A stretch of DNA of 64,000 nt from Styela clava. Taxonomy: Eukaryota; Chordata; Ascidiacea; Stolidobranchia; Styelidae. The position numbers and the translations under genes were made by a program. Below, one piece after another: positions 63,401 to 64,000 of the stretch (position 1 is its first letter; every line of letters begins with the position of its first letter). The DNA lies in contig NC_135252.1 of assembly GCF_964204865.1 (NCBI RefSeq), positions 17,505,383 through 17,569,382 of the forward strand, given 5' to 3'. The notes beneath the pieces are model-generated. The model was not told where the DNA came from, made no database searches, and saw nothing but the letters and a program-made list of their open reading frames with translations.

Positions 63401-64000
63401 GCTGTAATATTAAATACCTACACGTACAAACAACATAACGTACAAAAGTATAGGAGACGATCACATGAAGCGTATGGTATTTAAAACAAAATTTTGAATT
63501 ATTTTTCTAGTATGAACAGGAAAGCAAACAACTCAAAAGAGATGTTGAAAACATAAAAGCAGAAAAACAAAGAATCACTGATGAATTAAAATCGGAATTG
63601 TTCAAAATGAAGAAAAGGGTTGAACTCGGAAGAATAAAGTAAGTAGAAATCTAATCCCCCCCCCCCCCAAAGAAAAAAATAAAAGAATCGATGTCAGAAC
63701 ATAATCTAGAACGAATATAACTTTATAGGTACAATAATAAATAAACTGAATTTTAAATGTTAAAGTTTGATATAAATCTTCTTCATTTTTGTAGAAGTGA
63801 TTAAGAAATTAATAATTACTGTTTTTTGGGTCACCCTGTTTAATAATGAATAGCTGTTAATAAATGATAGACTATTAAATTGTGTGTGTGTTTTTTTTAA
63901 ATTTAAAGACTTCAACACAAGGAACAAGTGATTAAAGATTTGAAAATGACAATAACCGACGCAAACACTCAGCTATCCAGTGATAGAAACAGACGAAATA
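60478..64000 (+). CDS. coiled-coil protein, 5' part (runs off the window)
   Basis: Seven exons with consistent phases: 60478-60531, 60916-61061, 61556-61736, 62328-62470, 62915-63152, 63511-63638, 63909-64000 (continuing). About 327 residues are visible from MDKKRQKVRGSM onward. After a short basic N-terminus the sequence is almost continuous alpha-helical heptad-type coiled coil, rich in Glu, Lys and Gln (KLKRENEQIRDEKE, QLKSENENLLAKLQ, KQLKRDVENIKAEK). A looser stretch (GNEHAENKGEPEH) falls in exon 5. No enzymatic domain is visible. Such proteins are often centrosomal, ciliary or Golgi scaffolds, but I do not recognise the family. The first exon is small, so an alternative start upstream is possible. 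Confidence 0.7.

Overview
The window looks like nuclear DNA of an invertebrate deuterostome, most likely a tunicate (ascidian). It is AT-rich, the genes have many short exons with GT-AG introns, and intergenic DNA is crowded with small inverted-repeat DNA transposons. A muscle-type actin carries introns at codons 150 and 267 (mature numbering), positions shared with vertebrate muscle actins. An NADPH-oxidase organizer-like gene (PX plus two SH3 domains) also fits a deuterostome. The species call is inference. No prokaryotic, organellar or CRISPR features were seen.

Layout. 1-21960 is gene-poor. It holds a 105-bp tandem repeat, hAT-like remnants, a LINE/SINE-type dispersed repeat (about 5380-5610) and a large inverted duplication (arms about 13896-15365 and 15950-17060). 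Small foldback elements inserted in one arm leave visible empty sites in the other. 21982-29765 is a TATA-driven p47phox/NOXO1-like gene on the plus strand. 30425-30790 is a striking palindrome. 32847-34467 is the actin gene with a perfect CArG box and a TATA box. 34745-36569 is a 1.8-kb hAT-like element with an exact 8-bp target duplication. 36578-40700 is mostly repeats. 41021-51503 is a complete 15-exon animal lipoxygenase whose introns are full of MITEs. 52610-58648 is a tandem array of three class I methyltransferase units (one pseudogene, two intact), with later insertions of a solo LTR and a foldback element that differ between units. 60478-64000 is the 5' part of a coiled-coil gene that runs off the right edge.

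All genes recognised are on the plus strand. They do not form an obvious pathway. The oxidase organizer and the lipoxygenase are both redox or inflammatory-type enzymes or regulators, but nothing in the sequence links them functionally. The most informative points are: a glycine at the lipoxygenase position that sets R versus S oxygenation; the atypical long serine-rich linker between the organizer's SH3 domains; and the transposon insertions that can be proven from paralogous empty sites.
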